32,728 nt of DNA from NCBI GenBank assembly GCA_934098555.1, contig CAKOOQ010000011.1, positions 1-32,728 on the forward strand, in the 5' to 3' direction. The stretch comes from an uncultured Bacilli bacterium. GTDB lineage: Bacteria > Bacillota_I > Bacilli_A > RF39 > UBA660. Shown here piece after piece: positions 8,510 to 16,851 of this stretch. The notes under the pieces were generated by a model. It had not been told where the DNA came from and ran no database searches. It saw only the letters and a program-made list of their open reading frames with translations. The first letter of the stretch is position 1. The number at the start of each line of letters is the position of its first letter. A program made the position numbers and the translations under genes.

Positions 8510-9402
8510 TTTTGTTGAAAATATGATTTCTTCTTTTTGTTTTTTATAATATAACGTCCGATGCCAATGACACCGCTTGTTATTAATATTCCTAAAAGAA
8601 GTCTTCTTTTTTCCTCTTTGCTCATGACCCGATGGAAAGTTATTTTATACTTTGAAGTTGTGCCATCTTCCGCGGTAACGGTTAAATAGATTTTGTATTT
8701 TTTTGAATTGGAATTTTTACTTTCTTCAATGGTAACTGTTGAATTAGGGTCTTCTAATTCATAGCTATAATATAAATTTTGAGTATCAGCTGACACATCT
8801 ATTCTTGCTTTTTCTTTTTGTGATGACAAAGATATTTCTTCCCCATAGGCCATAATTTTAATGTTGGTGTTACTGCTTAATTTTTCTCTAGTAACTATCA
8901 AACTGTATGTTTTTATATCTCCATTTTCAGCCTTTACTTTTATAGCAATTGTATTTTTACCAATCTCCAAAGAAGAATTATCGACATAAACCGAAGCTTT
9001 CGCATCATTGGTTTGAGTAGAAATTTTAATTTCCTCATTTTTGGTATTGTAAAACATTTCTTCGGCTACTTCGATATTTTCACCTTCAATACTAACGGCT
9101 TTCAAAGTATTATCACTGCTTTTCGGAACGGGTGGCGGTTCTGTTACTTGATTTTTTTGATTGTCACTAGAATTAGATGATGACCCGCCATTATAATTAT
9201 AATATTGATTACCACTGCTTGAACTATTAGACTTTTTATTATGACAATGGTATTGGCCATAACGTAGTCCCCATTTTTCACAGTTTGTCCTACAAGTATG
9301 ACAGCCATTACTATCTGTTCTTCCTGGATGGGCTAAAACGATAATAGGATTCGTTAAAAATAGACAACATAAAATACAGACAACTCTTATTCTTTTTTTC
9401 AT
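8485..9402 (-). CDS. Exported YHYH-domain protein with cadherin-like beta-sandwich repeats and a C-terminal membrane anchor
   Basis: 305 residues. Signal peptide 1-24 (cut before HPGRTD). Residues ~25-55 are a YHYH-type domain: HPGRTDSNGCHTCRTNCEKW, GLRYGQYHCHN; here the eponymous YHYH reads YHCH, with His and Cys residues suited to metal binding or disulfides. A Ser/Asn-rich linker with PPPVP follows, then two beta-sandwich repeats of the cadherin-like type (first LKAVSIEGENIEV...YSLIVTRE, second IKIMAYGEEI...YKITFHR). A transmembrane helix near 268-285 (LLLGILITSGVIGIGRYII) and a Lys-rich tail anchor it, leaving the rest outside the cell. The ribosome site is GAGGTG. Molecular function is unknown; the neighbourhood (relics, a possible lost gene) gives no pathway. 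Confidence 0.8.
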   Translation of the reverse strand: MKKRIRVVCILCCLFLTNPIIVLAHPGRTDSNGCHTCRTNCEKWGLRYGQYHCHNKKSNSSSSGNQYYNYNGGSSSNSSDNQKNQVTEPPPVPKSSDNTLKAVSIEGENIEVAEEMFYNTKNEEIKISTQTNDAKASVYVDNSSLEIGKNTIAIKVKAENGDIKTYSLIVTREKLSSNTNIKIMAYGEEISLSSQKEKARIDVSADTQNLYYSYELEDPNSTVTIEESKNSNSKKYKIYLTVTAEDGTTSKYKITFHRVMSKEEKRRLLLGILITSGVIGIGRYIIKNKKKKSYFQQKTVDKLNN

Positions 9403-9443
9403 AACAGCACACCTCGCAACTTCTTAGATACAAAATTTATTTG

Positions 9444-9762
9444 TTATTTTAAAATCAGTGTATAAAACTCTATGCTAAAAAAATTATAACATCCTTGGCT
9501 GAAATGCTCAATTTTTTTTGCTTTACACATGGAAATATTTCTTTTGATAAATTTATTTTCATCTAAGGATGCTAAATCTTTTCTTATATTCACACCTAGG
9601 CACATAAAAGTTATTTTAGCTAAGTCTTTCTTTAAATCTCTTTTTCCCAATCTGGCATAATTCCTATTATTTTTTATTTGGCCAAAAATTTCCTCAACCT
9701 GTATGCTTATAGTAATTCTTATTTCTTTGGACTTAATAGATTATTTTTGGCTTCTTCTTTTA
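9444..9762 (-). pseudogene. Decayed IS1182-family transposase, C-terminal fragment
   Basis: The minus-strand reading ISIQVEEIFGQIKNNRNYAR then GKRDLKKDLAKITFMCLGVN, IRKDL matches the C-terminal part of IS1182-type DDE transposases (family pattern RSIQVEG.FG.IK...G..N...E......YN..K). Upstream, KEEAKNNLLSPK, also typical of this family, continues in a different frame, so at least one frameshift separates the two; stops lie before that. No inverted ends or target duplication can be seen. It is a dead insertion-sequence remnant, and the ATG at 9650 should not be taken as a gene start. Confidence 0.75.
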
Positions 9763-9823
9763 ATTATTCACAAGTCTATAAATGAACATGGTGTTTTAAT
9801 TAATTTAATATTACTTAATTATC

Positions 9824-9848
9824 AAAAAAACTAACTATTTCTAGTTAG
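9824..9848 (-). terminator. Terminator of the NUDIX gene
   Basis: On the minus strand CTAAC and GTTAG arms (CTAACTAGAAATAGTTAG) are followed by TTTTTTT, 79 bases after the NUDIX stop. Confidence 0.8.
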
Positions 9849-9926
9849 CATCTATCACTTAAATATGGGATTGTTTAAGTTTAACATCAAATTTGGTGCC
9901 CTAAGAAAAGAAGTAAAACAACTATT

Positions 9927-10397
9927 TTATTTGGTTAAATTTTCAATATAATGATATATTTTATTTGTATTTTTTATTGCTTCCTTTATTCCATTTGGAT
10001 AAATTTCATAATTATCTATATTAGAAATGTCGATCCATTCAAAATTAATCCAATCCCCTTCTAGGCCTTTGAATTTAAATTTTTCGATTGGTTCATTTAA
10101 CATTCCTTGATACACTAAGTTTATTTGTTGATTATAGAAACCTTTATCTATAACAAATTCTTCACTTATAGCAAGAAATGAAAATTCTATATTCTCATAT
10201 CCTAATTCTTCTTTTATTTCTCTTTTTATCGCATCAATACTTTCTTCCTTTTGATTTACCTTTCCACCAGGAAGCATATAAAAATTTCTTCCTTCAACGT
10301 TAAATAACAACACCTTTGTCCTGTCACTATTAAAAATAACAGCTGACGTACGATATAAGAATTGGTAGTCTTTTTCTATGTATTTAATATCCGCCAT
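9927..10397 (-). CDS. NUDIX hydrolase
   Basis: 156 residues, near the typical size of a single-domain NUDIX enzyme. The full NUDIX box GX5EX7REUXEEXGU is present at about 45-67: GKVNQKEESIDAIKREIKEE followed by LGY. An upstream strand (TSAVIFNSDRTKVLLFNVEG) and MLPGGK precede it as in MutT-like proteins. It hydrolyses a nucleoside diphosphate linked to another group; the substrate cannot be predicted. The C-terminal EGDWINFEWIDI is the usual outer-sheet segment. Ribosome site AAGGAGTG precedes the ATG. It stands alone between a transposase relic and tmRNA. Confidence 0.93.
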   Translation of the reverse strand: MADIKYIEKDYQFLYRTSAVIFNSDRTKVLLFNVEGRNFYMLPGGKVNQKEESIDAIKREIKEELGYENIEFSFLAISEEFVIDKGFYNQQINLVYQGMLNEPIEKFKFKGLEGDWINFEWIDISNIDNYEIYPNGIKEAIKNTNKIYHYIENLTK

Positions 10398-10517
10398 TTA
10401 ATCATCACTCCTTATCATTAATTTGCAAATTGTTATGTCATTTTGTAAGTGTGTTTCTAAATTAACTATGCAAATTCAATCTATATAAATATTTTATCAC
10501 ATTTTAAATGTATATTA

Positions 10518-10555
10518 AAACTCGAACTAATTAAAAAATTGAAAAGTTCGAGTTT
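10518..10555 (-). terminator. Terminator of tmRNA
   Basis: Perfect 11-bp inverted repeat AAACTCGAACT / AGTTCGAGTTT just beyond the tmRNA 3' end, with a TTTTAATA tail on the minus strand. Confidence 0.8.
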
Positions 10556-10565
10556 AGTATTAATC

Positions 10566-10939
10566 TGGTGGAGCAGAGGAGAGTTGAACTCCTGTCCCAT
10601 AAACCCTTTGCTAAAATATCTACAAGTTTAGTTGGAATTAATTTAATATAAAACATGGATCCAACACACCAAAATTTTATACAATTCTTAATAAGTGTTC
10701 ATAAGTATGTCTAAGAATAAACATACATATATATCTTATATATATGAACCTTTAAACACCCTATAAGAGAAAGTGAATAAAAGCCTTCTTATGGCCTTAA
10801 ATTAGGCAGCTACAGGAGCGAAAGCTCCAAAAGAAGAGAACGAATTAGTTTCGTCATTTAAATTTAATAGTTGCATTTAAAGTATGCCTACTACTTGCCA
10901 TCTTAGTAAGTAATTCAGGTCGAAACCCATTACTGCCCC
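10566..10939 (-). ncRNA. ssrA: tmRNA (transfer-messenger RNA)
   Basis: 374 nt on the minus strand. The 5' end GGGGCAG pairs with CTGCTCC before the 3' ACCA, forming the acceptor stem; the T arm reads GGACAGGAGTTCAACTCTCC. The 5' GGGGCAGTAATGGGTTTCGAC is the tRNA-like start shared by all tmRNAs, with the A-T rich and paired segments of pseudoknots in between. The tag-reading frame ends NDETNSFSSFGAFAPVAA then TAA, with the stop inside a GGAGCTTTCGCTCC hairpin, as expected. The exact resume codon is not certain: an in-frame GCA is not obvious before the Asn. It rescues stalled ribosomes and tags the broken peptide for proteolysis. 3' processing to CCA is encoded. Confidence 0.95.
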
Positions 10940-10949
10940 AAGTAGGCAC

Positions 10950-10958
10950 ATTATAACA
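10950..10958 (-). promoter_or_regulatory. Extended -10 promoter of tmRNA
   Basis: On the minus strand TGTTATAAT (TGn extended plus TATAAT), ten bases before the mature GGGG end, so the primary transcript would be trimmed at its 5' end, as by RNase P. Confidence 0.65.
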
Positions 10959-10965
10959 TAAAATG

Positions 10966-10994
10966 TTGCATTTTAAAAGATAAATTGATATGAT
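10966..10994 (+). promoter_or_regulatory. Promoter of the cysteine-rich protein gene
   Basis: TTGCAT, 17-nt spacer, TATGAT at 10989-10994, followed by the AGGGGGAG ribosome site and ATG at 11031. It is divergent from the tmRNA promoter only ~20 bases away. Confidence 0.65.
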
Positions 10995-11030
10995 AGGCGT
11001 AATCAAAACAAATTTTGAGGGGGAGTAAAT

Positions 11031-12986
11031 ATGTATGAAGAAAAAGAGCCGGTAAAGAAGGCTCCGAAGGAAAGAAAAATAAAAAAATTCTTTCATGATA
11101 GTAAGTTGAAATCAAAAGTAAAAACTTCTAAAAAAGAAAAACAACCTCGCGAAAAAAAGAAAATTTCTATAAAGAAAACAGAAGTCAAAGAAACAACTCA
11201 AAACTTAGGAAAGACCAAAATTTTAGGGTTTAAACCTGATTTTGTTTCCATTTTAATAAAATTTGGAATTTTCCTTTTTATTGCTTTTATCGTTATTTTT
11301 GTTGTAACTAAAATAAGAATGGGCTCTGACCGTAAGTCTTTTACTGAAAATATGGAGAAGATGAAAGAGGTTGCTTATACTTATTTTAAAGCGGAAAAAA
11401 ATAGACCTGCCTTAGTTGATGATGAGATTGATATATCTTTAGATGATATGATTAAGGGAAGTTTAATTAAAGAATTAAAGGATAAAAAGGGAAATGTTTG
11501 TAGTAGAGATTATAGTTATGTTACTATGGTTAAAGAAAATGATACCGATTATAAAATGACGGTTTATTTAAGCTGTGCGGGCGAGGCTCAAGAGTCTAAC
11601 TATAATATTACCTATCAAACACCTTCTAAAGATAGTTTGGAAAGTAAAAAAACGATGTATTATGAACTTCAAAGAACAATTACAACAGAAGCTTCTTACC
11701 GTTGTCCAAGTGGTTATACTTTAAATGGAAAATATTGTGAAAAAGATGTTTCCGTTATTGCCGCGACACCTATTTATAAAGTGACACCAGAAAAAAATAC
11801 GAAAGCAGCTTATAAGAGTAGTAAAAATGAGTATGAATATGCCGAAACTCTTGTCACTACGAAAGAAAACGTTTTGAAATGTCAATCAGGATATCATTTA
11901 GAAAATGGTAAATGTGTGAAAGAAATACCCGTCAAATATAAAACCGAGTATACTTATAGTTGTCCAAATGGAGGTACACCAAGCGGTACTAAATGTTTAT
12001 TTAGAACGGGTACGGATTACACGGACCAAAAAGCTTATTGTCAAACTGGAAGACTAATTAATGAAGATGAGTGTTATGTTACCAAAGATTATTCTTATAA
12101 ATGTTTAACAGGTATGAAAGATTCTTCTAAACATACATGTTATACGACGTATTCGGCTCGTAAAGAATTAAGTGATTGGATGTTTGATAGTAAGGTTAAA
12201 TATTCTACGACTAAAGATGTAAGTAAATTAAATTCTGATACGGTTCGGTATGAGTATGATTATTATGATGAATATTCTAAGAAAGATGTTTACAAAAGAT
12301 ATATTCGTAAAAATATTAAAGTATGTGATGATGACGATGTTTTATCGGGTAGTCAATGTAAACATTATGATTCTTCTTATATAAACAAATATTGTACGGG
12401 AGACTATGAACTAACAAGTGACGGTAATGAATGCTATACGATTAAATCAGCTAAATATAAAACAACTAAGGGTACCTATAAATGTCCAGTTGGGTATACC
12501 AAAGTGGGTACTGGGGATAATGCTACTTGTACAAAGTATGAAAAAGCTACTAAAACAAGTAACAAGACACCATACTGTTCGTTTGGCTATGAACTTACTA
12601 AAGATAACCGGTGTGTGAAAACGATGTCCGCCATTGTTGTGGATGAAGAAAATTATTATTCTTGTCCGTCAGGATATATAAAATCGGGTAGTGGTTCTAA
12701 AACAAAATGTTATAAGAAAACGAAAAGAGAAGCCTACTATTATTGTACGAATACCAGTGCTACATTACAAAATGATAGATGTATTACACCAAGTACGACG
12801 AAGTTTGTTTCTTACCGTTGTCCAAGTGGTTATAAATTATCAGGCAACCAATGTTTAAAATCTTTATCTTCTAAAGAACGTATCGAGGCAACGAAAACAG
12901 AAGGAACAAGCAAAACAGAAACCATTTGGAATAAAGACAAAGAATTAGATGGTTGGACGTGGACAGGAAATACAAAAGAAGAATAG
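11031..12986 (+). CDS. Membrane-anchored, cysteine-rich extracellular repeat protein
   Basis: 651 residues. The first ~70 residues are cytoplasmic and extremely basic (Lys-rich). A single transmembrane helix lies at 71-93 (FVSILIKFGIFLFIAFIVIF), so the remaining ~550 residues are outside. A first external part (GSDRKSFTENMEKMKEVAYT, YFKAEKNRPAL) is followed by at least seven units of the form CxxGYx(5-10)C: CPSGYTLNGKYC, CQSGYHLENGKC, CPNGGTPSGTKC, CPVGYTKVGTGDNATC, CSFGYELTKDNRC, CPSGYIKSGSGSKTKC and CPSGYKLSGNQC. These look like small disulfide-bonded knots. The protein ends WTWTGNTKEE with no sorting signal. Family not recognised; likely a surface structural or adhesive protein. It needs oxidative folding outside the cell, for which no enzyme is visible here. 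Confidence 0.85.
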   Translation: MYEEKEPVKKAPKERKIKKFFHDSKLKSKVKTSKKEKQPREKKKISIKKTEVKETTQNLGKTKILGFKPDFVSILIKFGIFLFIAFIVIFVVTKIRMGSDRKSFTENMEKMKEVAYTYFKAEKNRPALVDDEIDISLDDMIKGSLIKELKDKKGNVCSRDYSYVTMVKENDTDYKMTVYLSCAGEAQESNYNITYQTPSKDSLESKKTMYYELQRTITTEASYRCPSGYTLNGKYCEKDVSVIAATPIYKVTPEKNTKAAYKSSKNEYEYAETLVTTKENVLKCQSGYHLENGKCVKEIPVKYKTEYTYSCPNGGTPSGTKCLFRTGTDYTDQKAYCQTGRLINEDECYVTKDYSYKCLTGMKDSSKHTCYTTYSARKELSDWMFDSKVKYSTTKDVSKLNSDTVRYEYDYYDEYSKKDVYKRYIRKNIKVCDDDDVLSGSQCKHYDSSYINKYCTGDYELTSDGNECYTIKSAKYKTTKGTYKCPVGYTKVGTGDNATCTKYEKATKTSNKTPYCSFGYELTKDNRCVKTMSAIVVDEENYYSCPSGYIKSGSGSKTKCYKKTKREAYYYCTNTSATLQNDRCITPSTTKFVSYRCPSGYKLSGNQCLKSLSSKERIEATKTEGTSKTETIWNKDKELDGWTWTGNTKEE

Positions 12987-13005
12987 CTTTTCTTCTTTTT
13001 TTTTG
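12975..13005 (+). terminator. Terminator after the cysteine-rich gene
   Basis: Perfect 10-bp stem AAAAGAAGAA / TTCTTCTTTT with a 6-base loop and a T-run; the stop codon lies in it. Confidence 0.75.
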
Positions 13006-13013
13006 ATAAAATG
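13005..13013 (+). promoter_or_regulatory. Extended -10 box of the PH-like protein gene
   Basis: TGATAAAAT (TGn then TAAAAT) 22 bases before the ATG at 13036. The same TGATAnAAT form recurs before 18865 and 26276, so it seems to be a common promoter style here. Confidence 0.5.
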
Positions 13014-13035
13014 AAGTCAGAAAGAAGTTGATTGT

Positions 13036-13482
13036 ATGACGTGTTATGAGTTGGTTAAAGAATTTAAAAAGAAGTATCCGGCCACGGTTGCCTGGCGTCT
13101 TTTGGAAAACTCTAAAATCATTGATGAACATGTGAATCCGGATGAGACGGTTTTATATGCTTTCGCAGGCCAAAAAAATGAAAGTCCTTTTGATTTTTTT
13201 CAAACCGCGGTGGTTGCTTTAACAGATAAAAGACTTTTAATTGGCCAAAAAAGAGTTTTATTTGGGTCTGCTTTTAGTAGTATTACTCCTGATTTATATA
13301 ATGATATGCAAGTTTATGAATGTATTTTATGGGGTAAAGTGGTTATTGATACGGTTAAAGAAGAACTTGTCATTTCTAACTTGTCTAAATCTTCTCTTGT
13401 TGAAATCGAAACGAAGATTTCTCAGTTTATGCTTGAGGAAAAAAGGAAATATCGAAATGGTCAAGATGACACGGAAGAGTAA
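13036..13482 (+). CDS. Small PH-like (YokE/bPH-type) domain protein
   Basis: 148 residues, cytoplasmic, no membrane segment. The middle is a bacterial pleckstrin-homology-like fold: ESPFDFFQTAVVALTDKRLL, IGQKRVLFGSAFSSITPD, then VVIDTVKEELVISNLSKSS; the ALTDKRLL strand and the late acidic helix (EIETKISQFMLEEKRKY) are typical of this group. Role in the family is poorly defined. It overlaps the start of the next gene by 26 bases, so both are probably translated together. Confidence 0.75.
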   Translation: MTCYELVKEFKKKYPATVAWRLLENSKIIDEHVNPDETVLYAFAGQKNESPFDFFQTAVVALTDKRLLIGQKRVLFGSAFSSITPDLYNDMQVYECILWGKVVIDTVKEELVISNLSKSSLVEIETKISQFMLEEKRKYRNGQDDTEE

Positions 13483-14575
13483 AAGAAGACTCGTCGCTGT
13501 TTTGTTTTTCTTCTTTTTTCTTTTTTTTCTTCTTTTTCTCTTTTTCCATAAGAAAAACTATGAAATTCATTATCAATTAAACGATTATGAGATTAAAGAA
13601 AGCTTTGATAAAGAAAAAGATTATTATTATTTTGAAATAAGTAAAGGGGCTTTTAAAGTTAATGTGGCCTTAAAAAATCAAAGCTTTTTTTCTAAGAAAC
13701 TTATTTATCACTTAGATACTTTTGAAGAAGATAAGGAAACTTGTCTGAAAATATATAGTAATAAACTTCGTTTTTATCCTTTGTGTACTAAGGACAATGA
13801 ACAGGTGAGTTACCATTTAGTCTCAGATGCTATGAAAAAACATTTAGAATACAATACTAAAGAAGAAAGAAAAGATACGTATGAAAATATCAATATCATT
13901 AATTATGATTATCAAGAATATTATATTTGGAATTACGAAGGCTTTTATCGTCTAAGAAATGATTATAAGGAAAAAATAAATTTATTTACAAGGGATATTT
14001 ATGAACCTAAACTTTTATATCAAGTAAGGAATCTTTTATTTATTCCTAACTATGACAACAACTATTATTTTACTTCGGCTTATATTTTAGATATGAACAC
14101 CGGTAAATACGAAGAGTGGAATTTTAAAGAAAAAATATATTTTGAAAGTACTATTTTAGGAACCTATGAAGATGAATTTTATCTTGTGGATAAGCATGAG
14201 AAAAAAGAATGGAAAGTAAATTTAAAAAAGAAAAAACTAACTTTAATAGCTGAGAGTAATGAAAAAGGTCTTACATATCAAAACGGGTTTCAAAAAATTG
14301 CTGTGTCAAAATTGGTCTTACAAGATTACTATTTTAATGGTTTAGATGTTTATGACTATGAAATGAATAATGGCCTTTATCGTATAAATAAACTGGGTAA
14401 AGAAAAGATTCTCACAGAAAGTCCTAAAGAGATAATTACTTCTAAAGATGATACCGTTTATTATTTAAAAGATAACACTTTATATGCTTATAATCCCTTT
14501 TATGGTGAATATCCTTTGATGAGTTATTTTGAATGGAACTTTAATTATAAAAATGTTATTTTTATAAAAAAATAA
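13457..14575 (+). CDS. Membrane-anchored protein of unknown function
   Basis: 372 residues. A frame open further upstream (from 13241) would run inside the PH-like gene; ATG 13457 is chosen because AAAGGAA sits 9-10 bases before it and it leads directly into MVKMTRKSKRR and a transmembrane stretch of Phe/Leu (LVAVLFFFFFLFFLLFLFF). The ~340 external residues are rich in Tyr, Asn and Lys and in short beta-strand-like segments (YEWNFKEKIYF, FYLVDKHEKKEW, YRINKLGKEKIL, VYYLKDNTLYAYNPFY), suggesting a beta-propeller-like fold. No family recognised. Second gene of a small operon with the PH-like protein. Confidence 0.75.
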   Translation: MVKMTRKSKRRLVAVLFFFFFLFFLLFLFFHKKNYEIHYQLNDYEIKESFDKEKDYYYFEISKGAFKVNVALKNQSFFSKKLIYHLDTFEEDKETCLKIYSNKLRFYPLCTKDNEQVSYHLVSDAMKKHLEYNTKEERKDTYENINIINYDYQEYYIWNYEGFYRLRNDYKEKINLFTRDIYEPKLLYQVRNLLFIPNYDNNYYFTSAYILDMNTGKYEEWNFKEKIYFESTILGTYEDEFYLVDKHEKKEWKVNLKKKKLTLIAESNEKGLTYQNGFQKIAVSKLVLQDYYFNGLDVYDYEMNNGLYRINKLGKEKILTESPKEIITSKDDTVYYLKDNTLYAYNPFYGEYPLMSYFEWNFNYKNVIFIKK

Positions 14576-14622
14576 TAACCTATTTGTTTAAAATACATAC
14601 TTTACTATTAGGAGTGGTAAAG

Positions 14623-14967
14623 ATGTTTGAGAGAAAAGACAATGTAATTGTACCTAAAAATAATCAAAATTATTTTAGCTATTATACGGTGGAAAAAGGA
14701 GATTCTTTATACGCGATATCAAGAAAATATAATATTAATCCGGAGTTACTCGCGGGTTTAAATGGCCTTTCAATGGAAGATTATATTTATCCTAATCAAG
14801 AAATATTAATTCCTAAAAGTGGTTTTAGTTACTATATAACTAAAGAAGGAGACACGATAGACCTTGTCGCTGGTTTATTTAAAACAAGCACGGAAAATGT
14901 TTTGAAAAATAATGGTATTATTTATCTTGCCGAGGGTCAAGTTCTTGTCGAGCCTAAAAGAGGGTAG
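14623..14967 (+). CDS. Two-LysM-domain protein
   Basis: 114 residues. The start at 14623 is preferred over an upstream ATG at 14584 because TAGGAG precedes it by 8-9 bases. Two LysM units fill most of it: YYTVEKGDSLYAISRKYNIN followed by PELLAGLNGL and YPNQEILIP, then YYITKEGDTIDLVAGLFKTS with NNGIIYLAEGQVLV. LysM binds N-acetylglucosamine in peptidoglycan. No signal peptide is seen at this start, so export is unclear; it may be a small cytoplasmic, spore- or wall-associated LysM protein. Confidence 0.85.
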   Translation: MFERKDNVIVPKNNQNYFSYYTVEKGDSLYAISRKYNINPELLAGLNGLSMEDYIYPNQEILIPKSGFSYYITKEGDTIDLVAGLFKTSTENVLKNNGIIYLAEGQVLVEPKRG

Positions 14968-14988
14968 TTAAAGAATAACTACTTTTTT
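14964..14988 (+). terminator. Terminator after the LysM gene
   Basis: GTAGTTA / TAACTAC stem, 5-base loop, then TTTTTT; overlaps the stop codon. Confidence 0.85.
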
Positions 14989-15025
14989 CATGTCTTAATT
15001 TACAGTTTCAATCTTACTTTTCGTA

Positions 15026-15034
15026 TGTTATGAT
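15026..15034 (+). promoter_or_regulatory. Extended -10 box before the 15058 gene
   Basis: TGTTATGAT (TGn, TATGAT), with a poor -35 (TTTCAA) 17 bases upstream; ATG at 15058. Confidence 0.4.
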
Positions 15035-15057
15035 TATGGGGGAAGAGGGTTGATAAG

Positions 15058-16656
15058 ATGGTTCTAAGAAAGCCATATGCTTTTTTAATCAAACACTTTA
15101 AATTAATTCATTTACTTTTATGTATACCAATTATTTATTTACTTATTAGAACAGGTGCGATTACATCCTTTTTTAGTGACTATGTTAAGTCTAATTATTA
15201 TACAAATTTAACCAATATTGCCGCTAATTACATTAATTACTTTATGTATTTTGCCATACTTGTTATTTTACTTTTGGTTTTAGCTATTTATTTTTTAATG
15301 CGCCAAAAGAAGAAAAATAGTAAATTTTACTTATTTCTAATGATTTATTATTTAGGCTTATTTATTTTACTTACTGTCTGTCATGGCGTGATGGGGAAGA
15401 TGGAAACCAGCGAAATAACGGCTCAAGTCATTAGAAGTTATCGTGATATTTCTTACATGGTCTATGTTTTTCAGTTTTACTTTTTGGCTATTTGTGCTTT
15501 AAGAGGTATCGGCTTTAATATTAAGAAATTTAATTTTGATGAAGACGCGAAAGAATTGGAAATAGATGATTATGATAACGAAGAATTTGAACTTGAAATA
15601 GGTAAAAATGCTTATCTATACAAAAGAAAAATAAGACGGTTTATTCGAGAATTTAAATATTACGTTTTAGAAAATAAAGTCGTTTTTATCATTATGGTTT
15701 CTATTTTTACAGTTATTTTTGGAACGCTTTTGTATCTAAATTTCAATGTTTATAATAAAAAATATCATCAAACTCAAAAAATAAATCATAATGGTTTAAC
15801 CGTCACCGTCATGGATTCCGTATTAACAAATATGGACCAAGGTGGTAACATTATTACCAAAGATAAAATTTATCTTGCTGTCGCGGTGAAAATAAAGAAT
15901 ACCAAAAACATAGATAACGTTTTTGATTATGATAATTTTCAAGCAAATGTTAAAAGCCAAATGATACATGCCACTTTAGATAAAAGTACTGATTTTCCCG
16001 ATTTAGGTCTTACTTTTTCAAGAGATACCATTATTCCGGCTAATTCAGAAAACACCTATGTTTTAACGTATGAAATTGATGATAATTTAAAAAATGATAC
16101 CATTACTTTAAAAATTTTAGATTCTTTAGACATTGCTATTGGCAGTGTAACCAGTAACTATAAAACGGTTAAGTTAAAATACGATAAAGTTTTTGCCACT
16201 GAAGAAGTAAAAACCATTGATTTTGGTAAAATTTTAGAACTTTCCAATACTCGTTTAAATATGGTGAAAATAAAGCTTAATAAGGCTACTATTACTAATT
16301 CTTATGAATATTCTTATCGCAACTGTGCTTATACGATATGTCAAAATCTAAAAAATCAAATAGTTACCCAAAATAATCAAAATACGTTACTCGTTTTAAA
16401 TAGAGATTTTGAAATAGATACGTATACTAACTATTATAAAGCAAGAAAAGGAACAAAATCTTTTGTTAGTGATTTTTTAAAACTTGAATATCAAACGAAT
16501 GAAACAACTAAAAAAATAGCATTCTTAAATCGTAGCAATGATAATACAAATAATGTCTGGATATTTGAAGTACCTAAAGAAATTCAAAATGCTAAAAATA
16601 TTTATTTAATCGTTAATTTAAGAGGAAAAATATATAAAATGAAAGTAGATGTATAA
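15058..16656 (+). CDS. Multi-pass membrane protein with extracellular beta domain, unknown function
   Basis: 532 residues. Four or five hydrophobic segments occur in the first half: IHLLLCIPIIYLLIRTGAI, YINYFMYFAILVILLLVLAI, FYLFLMIYYLGLFILLTVC, and ISYMVYVFQFYFLAIC. A cytoplasmic acidic loop (DEDAKELEIDDYDNEEFELE) follows, and a further helix near 205-227 (VVFIIMVSIFTVIFGTLLYL). The rest (~300 residues) is external and beta-rich, with two halves that resemble small Ig-like/DUF4352-like sandwich domains (NGLTVTVMDSVLTNMDQGG; KIYLAVAVKIKNTK). Ribosome site GGGGGAAGAGGG is strong. Family and role not known. Confidence 0.8.
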   Translation: MVLRKPYAFLIKHFKLIHLLLCIPIIYLLIRTGAITSFFSDYVKSNYYTNLTNIAANYINYFMYFAILVILLLVLAIYFLMRQKKKNSKFYLFLMIYYLGLFILLTVCHGVMGKMETSEITAQVIRSYRDISYMVYVFQFYFLAICALRGIGFNIKKFNFDEDAKELEIDDYDNEEFELEIGKNAYLYKRKIRRFIREFKYYVLENKVVFIIMVSIFTVIFGTLLYLNFNVYNKKYHQTQKINHNGLTVTVMDSVLTNMDQGGNIITKDKIYLAVAVKIKNTKNIDNVFDYDNFQANVKSQMIHATLDKSTDFPDLGLTFSRDTIIPANSENTYVLTYEIDDNLKNDTITLKILDSLDIAIGSVTSNYKTVKLKYDKVFATEEVKTIDFGKILELSNTRLNMVKIKLNKATITNSYEYSYRNCAYTICQNLKNQIVTQNNQNTLLVLNRDFEIDTYTNYYKARKGTKSFVSDFLKLEYQTNETTKKIAFLNRSNDNTNNVWIFEVPKEIQNAKNIYLIVNLRGKIYKMKVDV

Positions 16657-16680
16657 AAAGACCGACAAAAGGTCTTTTTG
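16655..16680 (+). terminator. Terminator after the 15058 gene
   Basis: AAAAAGACC / GGTCTTTTT with a 7-base loop; the stop codon overlaps its start. Confidence 0.85.
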
Positions 16681-16795
16681 TTTAATCAAACAAATGGTTT
16701 AAAAGGATGTATTTAGTGTATTTGGTTGTGTTTGAAACAAACTCAGTCTAATAGATTAATATGTCCCTTTGGCTCAGTACTTTAGTGCAGTGTGG

Positions 16796-16823
16796 TTGAC
16801 ATAACCAAATTATCGGGTATAAT
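16796..16823 (+). promoter_or_regulatory. Near-consensus promoter of the ThyX-like gene
   Basis: TTGACA at 16796-16801, 16-nt spacer, TATAAT at 16818-16823. The leader to the ATG at 16852 is only about 20 bases. This is the strongest promoter by consensus in the window. Confidence 0.85.
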
Positions 16824-16851
16824 TGTAAGAAAATGAGAAAGGATGTTTTAT

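Noticed and set aside
9444..9650. Separate 68-residue gene
   Set aside because: It is only the last in-frame part of a decayed IS1182-type transposase that continues upstream past its ATG.
10854..11096. Minus-strand 80-residue reading frame over the tmRNA 5' end
   Set aside because: It overlaps the tmRNA and the cysteine-rich gene, has no ribosome site and no protein-like character.
13241..13456. N-terminal extension of the 13457 gene
   Set aside because: This part lies inside the PH-like gene in another frame; a ribosome site and a signal-like start at 13457 explain the true start.
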